Shown piece by piece: positions 26,681 through 35,538 of a stretch of DNA of 64,000 nucleotides. The notes beneath the pieces were generated by a model that made no database searches, was not told where the DNA came from, and worked only from the letters and a program-made list of their open reading frames with translations. The stretch is from NCBI RefSeq assembly GCF_038958875.1, contig NZ_CP152407.1, positions 2,053,501-2,117,500 of the forward strand, given 5' to 3'. Source of the DNA: Acidovorax sp. FHTAMBA. Its GTDB lineage: Bacteria; Pseudomonadota; Gammaproteobacteria; Burkholderiales; Burkholderiaceae_C. Numbering within the stretch: the stretch's first letter is position 1; each line of letters starts with the position of its first letter. The translations under genes and the position numbers were made by a program.

Positions 26681-27715
26681 TCAGAGCCCCTTTGCTTTCA
26701 GGCGCGCATCAAGGCGCGGGAACACGCGGCGCACGTTGCCTTCGTAGACCTGGTGCTTGTCTTCGGCGCTCAGAATCTTCGACGCTTCGATGTAGCGCTT
26801 GGTGTCGTCGTAGTAGTTGCCGGTGGTGGGGTCGATGCCCCGCACGGCGCCAATCATTTCGCTGGCAAACAGCACGTTCTTCACCGGGATCACGGTGTTC
26901 AGCAGGTCGATGCCGGGCTGGTGGTACACGCAGGTGTCAAAGAACACGTTGTTCATCAGGTGGTCATCCAGCAGCGGCTTCTTCATCTCCTGCGCCAGGC
27001 CGCGAAAGCGCCCCCAGTGGTAGGGCACGGCACCGCCGCCATGCGGGATGAGGAATTTGAGCGTGGGGAAGTCCTTGAACAGGTCGCCCTGGATCAGCTG
27101 CATGAAGGCCGTCGTGTCGGCGTTGAGATAGTGCGCGCCCGTGGTGTGGAAGCACGCATTGCAGCTCGTGCTCACGTGGACCATGGCGGGCAGGTCGTAC
27201 TCCACCATCTTTTCGTAGATGGGGTACCAGTGTTTGTCGGTCAGCGGCGGGCTGGTCCAGTGGCCGCCGGAAGGGTCGGGGTTCAGGTTGATGCCCACGG
27301 CGCCGTAGTCCTTGACGCACTTCTCCAGCTCGGGGATGCAGGTCGCGGGGTCCACGCCCGGGCTTTGCGGCAGCATCGCCACGGGCACGAAGTGGTCGGG
27401 GAACAGCTCGCTCACGCGGAAGCACAGTTCGTTGCAGATGGCGGCCCAGGTGCTCGACACGTTGAAGTCGCCGATGTGGTGCGCCATGAAGCTCGCGCGC
27501 GGGCTGAACAGGGTGATGTCGCTGCCGCGCTCCTTCATCAGGCGCAGCTGGTTGGTCTCGATGGACTCGCGCAGCTCGTCGTCGCTGATCTTCAGGTCGG
27601 CCACTTGGGGCATGGCCGCCGGGTCCTTGATACCGGCGATCTGCGCGTTGCGCCAGTTCTCCAGCGCCTTGGGGGCCGTGGTGTAGTGGCCGTGGCAGTC
27701 GATGATGAGGCTCAT
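26681..27715 (-). CDS. pmdE: 4-oxalomesaconate hydratase
   Basis: This 344-residue amidohydrolase-like enzyme (LigJ/PmdE) hydrates 4-oxalomesaconate to 4-carboxy-4-hydroxy-2-oxoadipate. The N-terminus IIDCHGHYTTAPKAL carries the metal-binding histidines, and FLIPHGGGAVPYHWGRFRG is a conserved signature. It is the first pathway gene of the pmd block and lies 40 bp downstream of a ModA-like gene on the same strand, with which it is probably cotranscribed. Confidence 0.95.
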   Translation of the reverse strand: MSLIIDCHGHYTTAPKALENWRNAQIAGIKDPAAMPQVADLKISDDELRESIETNQLRLMKERGSDITLFSPRASFMAHHIGDFNVSSTWAAICNELCFRVSELFPDHFVPVAMLPQSPGVDPATCIPELEKCVKDYGAVGINLNPDPSGGHWTSPPLTDKHWYPIYEKMVEYDLPAMVHVSTSCNACFHTTGAHYLNADTTAFMQLIQGDLFKDFPTLKFLIPHGGGAVPYHWGRFRGLAQEMKKPLLDDHLMNNVFFDTCVYHQPGIDLLNTVIPVKNVLFASEMIGAVRGIDPTTGNYYDDTKRYIEASKILSAEDKHQVYEGNVRRVFPRLDARLKAKGL

Positions 27716-27755
27716 TGCGTGGTGCTCCGTGGGTGTCTGCAGGTGGTGGTCGGGG

Positions 27756-28445
27756 TCATGCCGGCTCCATGCCCTGCCGCCGCTTGGCGTCCGAGGCGGC
27801 GGGCGAGGCGAGGAAGTCGAGCAGCGCCTGGGCCGCCGCCGGCTGTGCGCTGGTGGTCGCCACGCCCGACGAGAACGTGGTCGTGATCTGGATCGCGGGC
27901 GGCAGCGGGCCGACGACGGTGATGCCTTGCACGTGCAGCAGTTCGCTCAGTTGCTGGAAGCCGAGCTCCACCTCGCCTCGCGCCACCAGCGATCCCACGG
28001 GCACGCCGGGCGGGGCCTGTACCGTGCGGCCGGCCACTTGGTCGGCAATGCCCCAGCGCTCGAACAGTTTGGTCAGCGCCACGCCGCTCGGACCGGTGGA
28101 GACGCTGATGCTACGCGCGACCAGCACGGCGCTGCGCACCGCGTCTTCCGAGCCCAGGTCGGGCAGCGGCGCACCGGTGCGCACGGCCACGGCAACGCCG
28201 GAGCACACCCAGTCGGTCTTGCTGCCTGCGACGATGGCACCGGAGGCGATGAGTTTGTCGATGGCGTCGGAGGCGAGCACCACCACGTCGAAGAGCTCGC
28301 CGGCCTGCACGCGCTTGGCGGCGTCCACTCCGCCCACGGCCTCGATGACGGCGCGCTGGCCGCTGCGCTGCTCGTAGGTGGGCAGCAGCTCGGCCAGTAC
28401 CTGGCGGGTGGCCATGGAGGAGATTCCACGAAGCGGAGCAGTCAT
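27756..28445 (-). CDS. ModA-like substrate-binding protein without a signal peptide
   Basis: This 229-residue type II periplasmic-binding-protein fold resembles molybdate-binding ModA-type proteins: GELFDVVVLASDAIDKLI, GPSGVALTKLFERWGI, and the C-terminal AAAQALLDFLASPAASD. The sequence begins directly with MTAPLRGISSMATRQVL and shows no secretion signal, so a cytoplasmic location is expected. It is the promoter-proximal gene of the pmd operon and divergent from a LysR gene. Its ligand is unknown. A role in sensing or buffering a pathway intermediate is one possibility, and a mis-set start losing a signal peptide is another, although 28446-28540 gives little room. Confidence 0.8.
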   Translation of the reverse strand: MTAPLRGISSMATRQVLAELLPTYEQRSGQRAVIEAVGGVDAAKRVQAGELFDVVVLASDAIDKLIASGAIVAGSKTDWVCSGVAVAVRTGAPLPDLGSEDAVRSAVLVARSISVSTGPSGVALTKLFERWGIADQVAGRTVQAPPGVPVGSLVARGEVELGFQQLSELLHVQGITVVGPLPPAIQITTTFSSGVATTSAQPAAAQALLDFLASPAASDAKRRQGMEPA

Positions 28446-28540
28446 AGGATTGTTTGTCGACTAAGAATTTTGGAGTATTCTGCGGCAATTGCAGCTATAC
28501 AAGAAGTGGCCGATTGGTCTACCAGATATCTCATTTGCCG
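28446..28540. promoter_or_regulatory. Divergent promoter region of pmd operon and LysR gene
   Basis: This 95-bp intergenic region separates the minus-strand pmd operon from the plus-strand LysR gene, the standard arrangement for a LysR-controlled operon. It contains TTTGTCGACTAA (28453-28464), one mismatch from a perfect TTAGTCGACTAA dyad, and CTGCGGCAATTGCAG (28480-28494) with a perfect GCAATTGC core. Either could be an activator or operator site. Confidence 0.6.
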
Positions 28541-29452
28541 ATGGATCTGAAGCAGCTCGAGTACTTTGTGCGGGTCGCCGAAATGGGCAGCTTCACCCAT
28601 GCCGCGGCGGCCCTCGGCATGGCCCAGTCGGCCCTGAGCCGGCAGGTCCGGCTGCTGGAGGTGGAACTGCGCCAGAGCCTGCTGGTGCGCAACGGACGCG
28701 GCGTCACGCCCACGGAGGCGGGCAGGGTGCTGATCGACCATGGTCGGGGCATCCTGCACCAGATGGCGCGGGCGCGGGAGGACATGGAGCGCCTGCGCGG
28801 CGGCGTCTCGGGCGCCGTCGCCATCGGGCTGCCCAGCAGCGTGGCGCGCGTGATGGCGGTGCCACTCATGCGCGCGTTCCGCAAGGAAATGCCGGAGGCG
28901 CGGCTCTCGATCAGCGAAGGGCTTTCGAGCGAACTCCTGCGAGGGCTGGTCAGCGGCCGCCTGGACATCGTCGTGCTCTACAACGGCCAGCCGGTGCGCG
29001 ATGTTGATGTGTCGCACCTCATGGACGAGGATCTGCTGCTCGTGCGCGCCCGCCCGCGCGGTCTGGCCGAGGATCCGCCACCCGGCCCGATCGCGCTCAC
29101 CGAGGTCGCGCGGCTGCCGCTGGTCATTCCCTCGCGCCCCAACGCGGTACGCATGCACGTGGAAGCCGAGATGGCGCTCATCGGCTGCCGGCCCGACATC
29201 GCGCTGGAGATCGACGGGGTCGCCGCCATCCTGGACATGGTGGCCGACGGGGCTGGGTACGCGGTGCTGCCGCGCAACGCGCTGCGCAATTCGCCAATTC
29301 CTTCTGCCTACAGCGCCCAGGTCATCGGCACGCCGCCGCTGCGCATAGCGCTGTCCCTGGCGACCAGCCTGCAACGCCCCGCCACGCAGGTCCAGAAGGC
29401 CACGCTGGACCTGGTGCGGCTTACGGTCACCAAGGTCCTCCGACCGGAATGA
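28541..29452 (+). CDS. LysR-family regulator, PmdR-like
   Basis: This 303-residue LysR regulator starts with MDLKQLEYFVRVAEMGSFTH and has the helix-turn-helix AQSALSRQVRLLE. The body resembles the Nac/PmdR branch (GLPSSVARVMAVPLMRAFR, LVIPSRPNAVR). The ATG at 28541 is chosen because the LysR domain begins there. The frame extends upstream to 28454 without homology. Divergent position next to the pmd operon makes it the probable pmd activator, with a 4,5-cleavage intermediate as effector by analogy with Comamonas PmdR. Confidence 0.9.
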   Translation: MDLKQLEYFVRVAEMGSFTHAAAALGMAQSALSRQVRLLEVELRQSLLVRNGRGVTPTEAGRVLIDHGRGILHQMARAREDMERLRGGVSGAVAIGLPSSVARVMAVPLMRAFRKEMPEARLSISEGLSSELLRGLVSGRLDIVVLYNGQPVRDVDVSHLMDEDLLLVRARPRGLAEDPPPGPIALTEVARLPLVIPSRPNAVRMHVEAEMALIGCRPDIALEIDGVAAILDMVADGAGYAVLPRNALRNSPIPSAYSAQVIGTPPLRIALSLATSLQRPATQVQKATLDLVRLTVTKVLRPE

Positions 29453-29782
29453 AGGCCGGTCGGCCCGGCTCGGTGTGCCCGATGGCCGGGCCGTCCATGG
29501 GCGACAGTCCCGCAGGCTCCCGGCCTTTCGGCGCATGTGGCCCGGTGGGGTGGAGTCGCCTTCGGCGAGGAACGGGACACATCCGGGGCGTGGCTCCGCC
29601 CGGCCACGCAGCACCTTGTCCGTGCGAACGATGCACCCGCGCGCCGGACTCACATTGACTGAGACTCAATCTATCAAGCGCGCGGCAAAGTGTTTAGAGT
29701 CGCCTCGTAAAAAGCCAGCGCGACTGGCCGGCGTGGGCCTGCGGCACCGATCGCGCGCACCAATGATGGAGAGAGGCAGACA
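29453..29782. other. Gene-free interval
   Basis: These 330 bases lie between the LysR gene and the ABC binding-protein gene and show no supported gene. The part after 29650 is less GC-rich (TTGACTGAGACTCAATC at 29655-29671 has TTGA/TCAA ends) and probably holds the promoter of the downstream gene. Confidence 0.4.
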
Positions 29783-30949
29783 ATGAACACTGAACCTACC
29801 GGCACCGACCGAGCGCGGCTCCGCACCCTTTCGTGCATCGGAGGGGCGCTTGCAGCGGCGACCGTCGGATTGCCGTTCCGAGCGCGGGCAGCGGCGCGCG
29901 AGATCCACGTCGCGATGATGCTCCCCTTGCAGGGAGGCCAGGCCCGCCAGGCCGAAATGATCAGGCAGGGTGTGGACGGAGCGCTTGAACAGGCGAACCG
30001 CGCAGGGGGTATCCGGGGCCAGCACGTCAAGCTCCTGGCCATCGACAACGGGTACCAGGCCGAGAAGACTGTCGAGGCCATCGGGTCGCTAGCGGCAAGG
30101 GAATCCGTCGTCGCGGTGACCTCGCTGTTCGGCGGCCCGATCATCGGCGCCGCCATTCCGGCGGCGACCCGCGCAGGCGTGCCGATCGTCGGCGTGCTGC
30201 ACGGAAACGATGCATTCCGCCGCCCGGGTACCGAGATCGTCACCCATGTGCGGGCGACGTTCGACGCGGAGATCCGCGCGATCGCCGCGTTGTTTCCCAC
30301 CATTGGCAGAAGCCGCTTCGCCGTGCTGCACGCGACCGACAACTCGGGAACGGCGTTCCGCGCGCAGTTCGAGTCGGTGCTGAAGGCGCAGGGATTGCCG
30401 CTCGTCGCAGCCGTGCCCTATGAGCGGGACGTCACCGACTACACCGAGCAGGCGCGGAGCATTGAGCGCAGCGGCGCCGACGTAGTGGTGGTCGGTGGCG
30501 TGACCGCGCCCGGGATCGCCGCCATCCGCGCCAAGGTGGCGACGAAGCTGTGGGCGCAGATGGTCTGCCTGTCCACGGTCGATGAGCGCTCGGTGTGGGA
30601 GCAACTGGGCGCCGACGCGGTCGGCACGGCCTTCTCCAGCGTCGTGCCGAACCCCTATGCGACGCTGCTTCCCCTTGCGCGCGAATACCAGGCGGCGATG
30701 AAGGCCCGGAGCTACGACCGGCTGTCCCTCAGCTCGTTCGAAGGCTACATCAACGCGCAGGTGCTGCTGGAAGGCCTGCGGCGCGCACCCGCGCTGACGC
30801 GCCCCGCGCTCCAGGGCACCCTGCGCGCGATGCAGGGGGTGTCCCTCGGCGGCGTCTCCTTCTCCGCGCCGGCCGAGGGAAAGATCGCCAGCGGCATCGA
30901 CGTGGCGGACATCCTGGTGATGACGCACAACGGACGCATGCTGCGCTGA
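29783..30949 (+). CDS. ABC transporter substrate-binding protein, branched-chain amino acid (LivJ) family
   Basis: This 388-residue type I periplasmic binding protein has a twin-arginine-free but Ala-rich leader (to about residue 36, ARA-A), then IHVAMMLPLQGGQARQAEMI, DGALEQANRAGGIRGQHVKL, and ADVVVVGGVTAPGIAA. Many members in comamonads bind aromatic acids instead of amino acids. No LivHMGF genes adjoin it, so it is an orphan receptor. GAGAGG precedes the ATG. Confidence 0.88.
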   Translation: MNTEPTGTDRARLRTLSCIGGALAAATVGLPFRARAAAREIHVAMMLPLQGGQARQAEMIRQGVDGALEQANRAGGIRGQHVKLLAIDNGYQAEKTVEAIGSLAARESVVAVTSLFGGPIIGAAIPAATRAGVPIVGVLHGNDAFRRPGTEIVTHVRATFDAEIRAIAALFPTIGRSRFAVLHATDNSGTAFRAQFESVLKAQGLPLVAAVPYERDVTDYTEQARSIERSGADVVVVGGVTAPGIAAIRAKVATKLWAQMVCLSTVDERSVWEQLGADAVGTAFSSVVPNPYATLLPLAREYQAAMKARSYDRLSLSSFEGYINAQVLLEGLRRAPALTRPALQGTLRAMQGVSLGGVSFSAPAEGKIASGIDVADILVMTHNGRMLR

Positions 30950-31254
30950 GTACGCGGCCGGGACTGTCGGCTCCCAGAGCCGCTGCGGACCGGTGGCCGC
31001 GCTGCGGCGCGCGGAGCGACCGGCCATGTTGCCCGGTCGTACCTGCACGTGCTTCGGGGCGCGGACGGGTCCGCGTCGCACGGCATCCGTCGGTGGGAGA
31101 GGCGGGCCGCAGCGAAGGATTGCTTCCGGCCGTACCGACGGATCCCCTACATCGGAGGGCGGCGCGGGTCCACCTGGGTTTGCGCGAGATCAACATTCGT
31201 CCAGGACTCCGCTTGCAGCGGTTGACGCCCGCACGCTGGAGCTCTAGATTAATA

Positions 31255-31268
31255 GTTAGGTGACTAAC
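31255..31268. promoter_or_regulatory. GTTAG-GTGA-CTAAC dyad
   Basis: This perfect 5-bp-arm dyad with a 4-base spacer is the best-matching member of the TTAG-N4-CTAA family in the window. It lies 87 bp upstream of the small membrane-protein gene at 31355. The remainder of 30950-31354 is gene-free and GC-rich. Confidence 0.6.
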
Positions 31269-31354
31269 AAAATAATCACCTGCGCCTGCGGGGACGGCAG
31301 AACCTGCAGGGCCGGCCAGCCTGCACCCGCCGACGACGGCAGAAAGGAACGATC

Positions 31355-31651
31355 ATGGACACGCTTCTGGGGATTCTCGTGATTTCGACGCTGCTTGGCG
31401 GTGCGGCGACGCTGCTGTGGCTGAACCTGCAGCCCGAGTGGTGGAGGCTTCGGCATCCAGGCGCGCTGGAACTCCGGAAGTTCACCGCCCGGCGTCAGGC
31501 GCAGGCGGCAAGGCCCCAGGATGATCTGCCGGCGGACCGGGCGGCGGAGGTCCGGTGCACGTTCTGCGACCACGCACCAGCATGTGCGAAGCGCTTGGCG
31601 GCTGGGCACACGACGCCACTCAGCGAGTGCCCCAATCTGCTCCACCGCTGA
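31355..31651 (+). CDS. Small single-pass membrane protein with Cys-rich tail (DUF6455-like)
   Basis: This 98-residue protein has one hydrophobic helix at about residues 3-24 (LLGILVISTLLGGAATLLWL), a basic linker, and a C-terminal CTFCDHAPACAKRL...ECPNL pattern of four cysteines. The tail resembles DUF6455-type domains, which may bind a metal or an Fe-S cluster. AAAGGA precedes the ATG. It is a stand-alone gene behind a GTTAG-N4-CTAAC dyad, so it may share regulation with the catabolic units. The function is unknown. Confidence 0.65.
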   Translation: MDTLLGILVISTLLGGAATLLWLNLQPEWWRLRHPGALELRKFTARRQAQAARPQDDLPADRAAEVRCTFCDHAPACAKRLAAGHTTPLSECPNLLHR

Positions 31652-31706
31652 ACCGCGGGGCCTGCCCGAGCGCCAGCGCGGCAGTCAAAGGTAGCGGGCT
31701 GCAAGG

Positions 31707-32165
31707 CTAGGGCGCGCGCGTTGGCGCGTGGAGGGCGCCGGCGCATTCGCCGAAGCCGATGTGTCGCGCTCCGTTGCGCTCGCACTGGGCGCGCAGGATG
31801 ACGGTGTCGCCGTCCTCCAGGAAGGTTCTGTGCTCGCCCGAGGGTAGCTCGATAGCCCGCCGTCCGCCGACAGTACGTTCGAAGAGCCGAGCCGGCCTGT
31901 TCTGGATGCGGCCCGGGCAGCGTACCCGATCCGAGCAGGTCGCTGGGCGCGAGGTTGCAGCAGCTGACCGTGTGGTCGGGTCACGAGCTGGGCCTGGGTC
32001 CACGAAGATCGAGTGCGACAGGCGCTCCGGCAACGGGCCCGACCGGGCCATCGCCTCGGTCTGGAGCCGCACCTCGAGCTGGAGGACGACCGAGCCACTG
32101 GTTCGGTTCCGTTCAGAATTCAGATAGGGCAATGGCTCGGGGGCGCCGGGCGGTCTCGTACGCGC
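31707..32165 (-). pseudogene. Fumarylacetoacetase C-terminal remnant, frameshifted
   Basis: Pieces of a fumarylacetoacetase lie on the minus strand. GAPEPLPYLNSERN and LEVRLQTEAMARSG (about 32150-32035) are in one frame, DLLGSGTLPGPHPEQAG is in another, and IELPSGEHRTFLEDGDTVIL...GFGECAG returns to the first frame and ends at 31707. Together they cover roughly the last 130 residues of a family about 430 long, with at least two frameshifts. The N-terminal part is replaced by a recombinase remnant, so the gene is dead. Confidence 0.7.
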
Positions 32166-32540
32166 GCTGTCGGAAGTTGGCCAGTTCCATCTCGCGATGG
32201 CACCCTTCATGCCCAGCAACAAGCGGTCGTTGGCCTGCGCCGGATCGTAGATACCGTCGGCGCCGATGAGCAGGGCGTAGACGACGCAGCAGAACTCCAG
32301 TAGCGGATGCCGTCGCGCCCGTTGCGCGCCAGGCGCGAGGCCTCGATGCTCAGCACTGCGCCCGAGCCCCCAGGTCGTCGTCGATGACCTCAACGTGCTG
32401 TCATCCGAACTGGCGCGCGCGCTCGACAAGACGCATTGGCGGCGCTGGCTCTCCAGGTTGTTGTGCACCTGCTCCAGCGTCGATTGGCGCACGTACACGC
32501 ACACCTGGCGCGCCAGGTGTTCAGCGCTGATCTTGCTCAT
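32160..32540 (-). pseudogene. Serine site-specific recombinase remnant
   Basis: The start MSKISAEHLARQVCVYVRQS followed by TLEQVHNNLESQRRQ is the N-terminus of large serine recombinases, with the catalytic serine in VRQST. Later, LLEFCCVVYALLIGADGIYD and NDRLLLGMKG match the same family after a frame-disrupted middle. Only about 125 codons remain before the sequence passes into the fumarylacetoacetase remnant, so the enzyme is inactive. Confidence 0.72.
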
Positions 32541-32689
32541 GCGCCTTCTCCTTGTCCTGCCTGCCGAGTTGCAGCGCGACGCTGCGCATCCACTGCTCCA
32601 TCTGCTCGTGCAGCTGCTGCACGACGTCCTGCGGCAGCCGTGCAAGAGGTGGCAGATCGGTCTTCCTCGAACAAGGTGACCCGTCTCAT
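32521..32689 (-). pseudogene. Frameshifted small gene overlapping the recombinase start
   Basis: On the minus strand MRRVTLFEED begins at 32689. After a one-base shift, DLPPLARLPQDVVQQLHEQM followed by EQWMRSVALQLGRQ continues to a TGA at 32521, overlapping the recombinase ATG. The overlap suggests the two were a coupled pair in a mobile cassette. I do not know its function. Confidence 0.45.
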
Positions 32690-33212
32690 CGGGCGCGGCG
32701 CCATCGCATCCTCATATGGCTTCCAGGGGGGTGACGGCTTAAGTTCGGTGGATGGGGGCGGTAGCCCGGGCATTTCATCAGCAAAGGGGCGGCTGCCTCG
32801 TGCCGACGCCAGTTACAACCGAATGCTCTGCGCCGCGTGGACGAGCGCATCGATTGAGCTCCGCAGTTGTGGTCGCGGTTGCGCTAGACGACGCGCGCGA
32901 CCCGCCGCGCATCACGCACAGCTTGCGTGAACTGCGCAAATCGCGAAGAAGAGCGCGCACATTTTTCAAGTTTTGAGAGCCATAGCCCCAGGGAAAACCC
33001 GCGATTTTGCGGTGATTGCTGCCTGCTGTGGCTTGGCATGGGCCTTGCAAAAAAGGGATCTCCCGCGAGGCACTACCTCGGCGCCTTCGCATACCGATTC
33101 AACGGCCGCTCCAGCCTTCGAACTGCAACCTCGGCGCTCCACGCGGGAGCATCCGATTCGAGGGATGGCTGAGGTTCATGACTATTCAGGAAACACCAAG
33201 AGGAGATTGACA
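32690..33212. other. Gene-free interval before the oxygenase genes
   Basis: This is about 520 bases of mixed composition, turning AT-richer after about 32930. No supported gene. It must carry the promoter for the oxygenase genes. It also marks the switch from high-GC remnants to the lower-GC oxygenase block, a possible transfer boundary. Confidence 0.45.
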
Positions 33213-34580
33213 ATGAAACTGGAAAATCCGAACTCGCAACAAAACTACAGTGCCTTCATGGATCTCGAAGAAGGCTGGGTCTCACGACGCATCTTTCATG
33301 ACCAAGAGATCTTTGACGCAGAAATGCGCCAAATCTTTGCTCGTGCCTGGTTGTTCGTTGCACATGAAAGCCAGCTTCCCAACGTCGGCGACTTCCTCAC
33401 CACCCAGATGGGTAAGGATGCGGTGATAGTAAGTCGGCATCGGGATAACTCGATCAAGGTATTCCTCAATTCCTGCACGCATCGCGGCAATCGAGTGTCC
33501 TTCGTCGACGCCGGCAACGCCAAACGCTTTGTGTGCAATTACCATGGCTGGGCATTCGATACAGCCGGCAGCCTCATGGGCATGAACGAGGAAGTCTGCT
33601 ACAGCCCGGGCGACATCGACAAGAGCCAAGCGGGGCTGAAACAAGCCACGGTGAGCAGCTACAAGGGCCTGGTCTTTGCCACCTTCGATCCGAATGCACC
33701 GAGCCTCGAAGACTTCCTGGGAGACTATCGCTGGTATCTCGATATTATTCTCGACAACGATGAGGGTGGCACTGAGTTGATCGGCGGGTGCATCAAGTCC
33801 GTCATCCCCACCAACTGGAAATTCGGTGCTGAGAATTTCATTGGGGATGCTTATCACGCCACCTGGGCACATGATTCAGCTTGCAAGGCGATGAACAACG
33901 GCCAAGCCTTTCCGCCGATCGACTATGAGAATACGTTCCATGCTAGTGCGAACGGTTCTGGCCACGAGTTCGGGCTCGATGGCTTGGGCGACATTATGTT
34001 GCTCGGTCGCCCGAAAGTCACAGAGTACTACTTGTCCGTACTGAAGCCGCGTATCGAAAAGAGGCTTGGTGAACTGCGTAAAACCATCTTCGGTTCAGTG
34101 GCTTCTGCCACGGTCTTCCCGAACGTTTCCTACCTGCCCGGCATTTCCACCTTTCGTACTTGGATACCAAGAAGTCCGTTCGAAACCGAACTGCGCACAT
34201 GGGTCATCGTCAACCGCAACATGCCCGATGAAATCAAGAGGGAGATTACTGTCGGCGTAATGCAGACATTCGGGCCGGGTGGCGTTTTCGAAATGGACGA
34301 TGGCGAAAACTGGGAAGGCTGCACGGCGGCCAACCGCGGATACGTGACCCGCAATGAACCTTTGCATTACCGCTGCGGGATCGGTCGCCAAGTGACCCAC
34401 CCGGAACTTCCGGGCATCGTATACCGAGGTCAGTTCAACGATGCCAACCAGCGTGGCTTCTATCGTCGTTGGGCAGATCTGATGAACGCCAGTAGCTGGG
34501 CAGACGTTCCGGACAGAGGGGGCAATCGGCTTCAAGGGCATGAAACTCGCGATCTGCACAACGGCCTGAAAAGTCTGTGA
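33213..34580 (+). CDS. Aromatic ring-hydroxylating dioxygenase, alpha subunit
   Basis: This 455-residue Rieske oxygenase large subunit carries the [2Fe-2S] motif CTHRG (about residue 89) ... CNYH (about 109), and the mononuclear iron site in GDAYHATWAH (about 212-221). The C-terminal FEMDDGENWEGCTAANRG resembles the biphenyl/naphthalene/phenylpropionate-type dioxygenases. The start ATG at 33213 has AGAGGAGA upstream, and an extension to 32973 has no Rieske homology. The beta subunit follows after 26 bp. Codon and base composition are less GC-rich than the surrounding genes, suggesting transfer. The substrate is not deducible. Confidence 0.93.
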   Translation: MKLENPNSQQNYSAFMDLEEGWVSRRIFHDQEIFDAEMRQIFARAWLFVAHESQLPNVGDFLTTQMGKDAVIVSRHRDNSIKVFLNSCTHRGNRVSFVDAGNAKRFVCNYHGWAFDTAGSLMGMNEEVCYSPGDIDKSQAGLKQATVSSYKGLVFATFDPNAPSLEDFLGDYRWYLDIILDNDEGGTELIGGCIKSVIPTNWKFGAENFIGDAYHATWAHDSACKAMNNGQAFPPIDYENTFHASANGSGHEFGLDGLGDIMLLGRPKVTEYYLSVLKPRIEKRLGELRKTIFGSVASATVFPNVSYLPGISTFRTWIPRSPFETELRTWVIVNRNMPDEIKREITVGVMQTFGPGGVFEMDDGENWEGCTAANRGYVTRNEPLHYRCGIGRQVTHPELPGIVYRGQFNDANQRGFYRRWADLMNASSWADVPDRGGNRLQGHETRDLHNGLKSL

Positions 34581-34606
34581 CCCAATAAATCAGTCGGAGA
34601 ATGACA

Positions 34607-35152
34607 ATGAGCAATGTAATGCAAGAACAGTTTGGTGCATCCGCAGCTTCGGTCGCCTTGGTCAACGAGCTTCAACAAGCACTTTATCGTGAGGCCCGCA
34701 TGCTGGATGGCGAGCGTTACGACGACTGGGTGGCGATGCTTGCCGATGACCTCCACTATCACATGCCCAGCATCGAGACGCGCTACCGAGCCGACAAAAC
34801 CGACCAGATCGGCGATCTCAATCGAGCGGCTTTGTACAACGACAGTCGAGAGGATATCAAGAAGCGACTGGGCCGGCTCGCTACCGGGACCGCGTGGTCT
34901 GAAGACCCGGCGACGCGCTTCACCCACTTAATCTCGAATGTTGAAGTGGAACTCACCTCTAATGACGATGAGTACCGTGTGTATTCCGCCTTCTTGGTCT
35001 ACCGAAGCCGCAACGAGTGCGACCAGGATACCCTGATCGGCAACCGCGTCGACCTGTGGCGACGCACGCCGCAAGGACTGAAGCTCGCCCGACGGCTGAT
35101 TCTGCTCAAGCAGAACTTGCTGATGAGCAAGAATCTCAACATGTACCTGTGA
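34607..35152 (+). CDS. Aromatic ring-hydroxylating dioxygenase, beta subunit
   Basis: This 181-residue small subunit of the SnoaL/NTF2-like fold contains FNKH-like opening residues, REARMLDGERYDDWVAMLAD, IGDLNRAALYNDSREDI, and the tail RTPQGLKLARRLILLKQNLL. It provides structural support for the alpha3beta3 oxygenase. ATG 34607 is chosen over 34601 because GGAGA ends six bases before it. No ferredoxin or reductase is adjacent. The Rieske ferredoxin and reductase at 39841-41385 could serve. Confidence 0.92.
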   Translation: MSNVMQEQFGASAASVALVNELQQALYREARMLDGERYDDWVAMLADDLHYHMPSIETRYRADKTDQIGDLNRAALYNDSREDIKKRLGRLATGTAWSEDPATRFTHLISNVEVELTSNDDEYRVYSAFLVYRSRNECDQDTLIGNRVDLWRRTPQGLKLARRLILLKQNLLMSKNLNMYL

Positions 35153-35250
35153 TCTGAGACCAACTCCTGATTGAAGCAAGGCGGCTGTGCAAATTGCGAC
35201 CGCAGTTGCCGTTTGCTGGAGGCTGCGCAGAGAAGACCGAGAACGATCAA

Positions 35251-35538
35251 ATGAAATGCAGTGAGGATTCGGACCATGTTGGCGAGGCAGGTTTTGCTTG
35301 GGATGACCGATATTTGGTGGGCTACAAGTCGATGGATGTTACTCATCAAGATTTTGTCGCCTTGGTAGACGCGCTCTTGGTCGCGGATGATCTTCAATTC
35401 CCTTCCGCACTAGAGGCGTTCAGGAAACATGCAGAAGAGCATTTTTCCGATGAGAAGAAGTGGATGGATTCAGGTGAATTTCCGCATCGGGATTGCCATG
35501 TAGAAGAACATGAGATGTTGATTTCCATGCAAACCTGA
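35251..35538 (+). pseudogene. Bacteriohemerythrin, 3' end removed by IS3 element
   Basis: The frame shows the hemerythrin oxygen-carrier pattern: WDDRYLVGYKSMDVTHQDFV, then FRKHAEEHFSDEKKWMD, then CHVEEHE. These give the first iron ligands (His, His, Glu, His, His). The family continues for another 30-50 residues, including the last His and Asp ligands, but here the sequence stops after ACC at 35535. The stop TGA is formed by the first three bases of the insertion sequence, so the protein lacks the fourth helix. Confidence 0.82.

Noticed and set aside
28453..28464. CRISPR-like or phage repeat interpretation of the repeated TTAG-N4-CTAA dyads
   Set aside because: The sites are single, far apart and intergenic, with no spacers or cas genes. 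A transcription-factor site explains them better.
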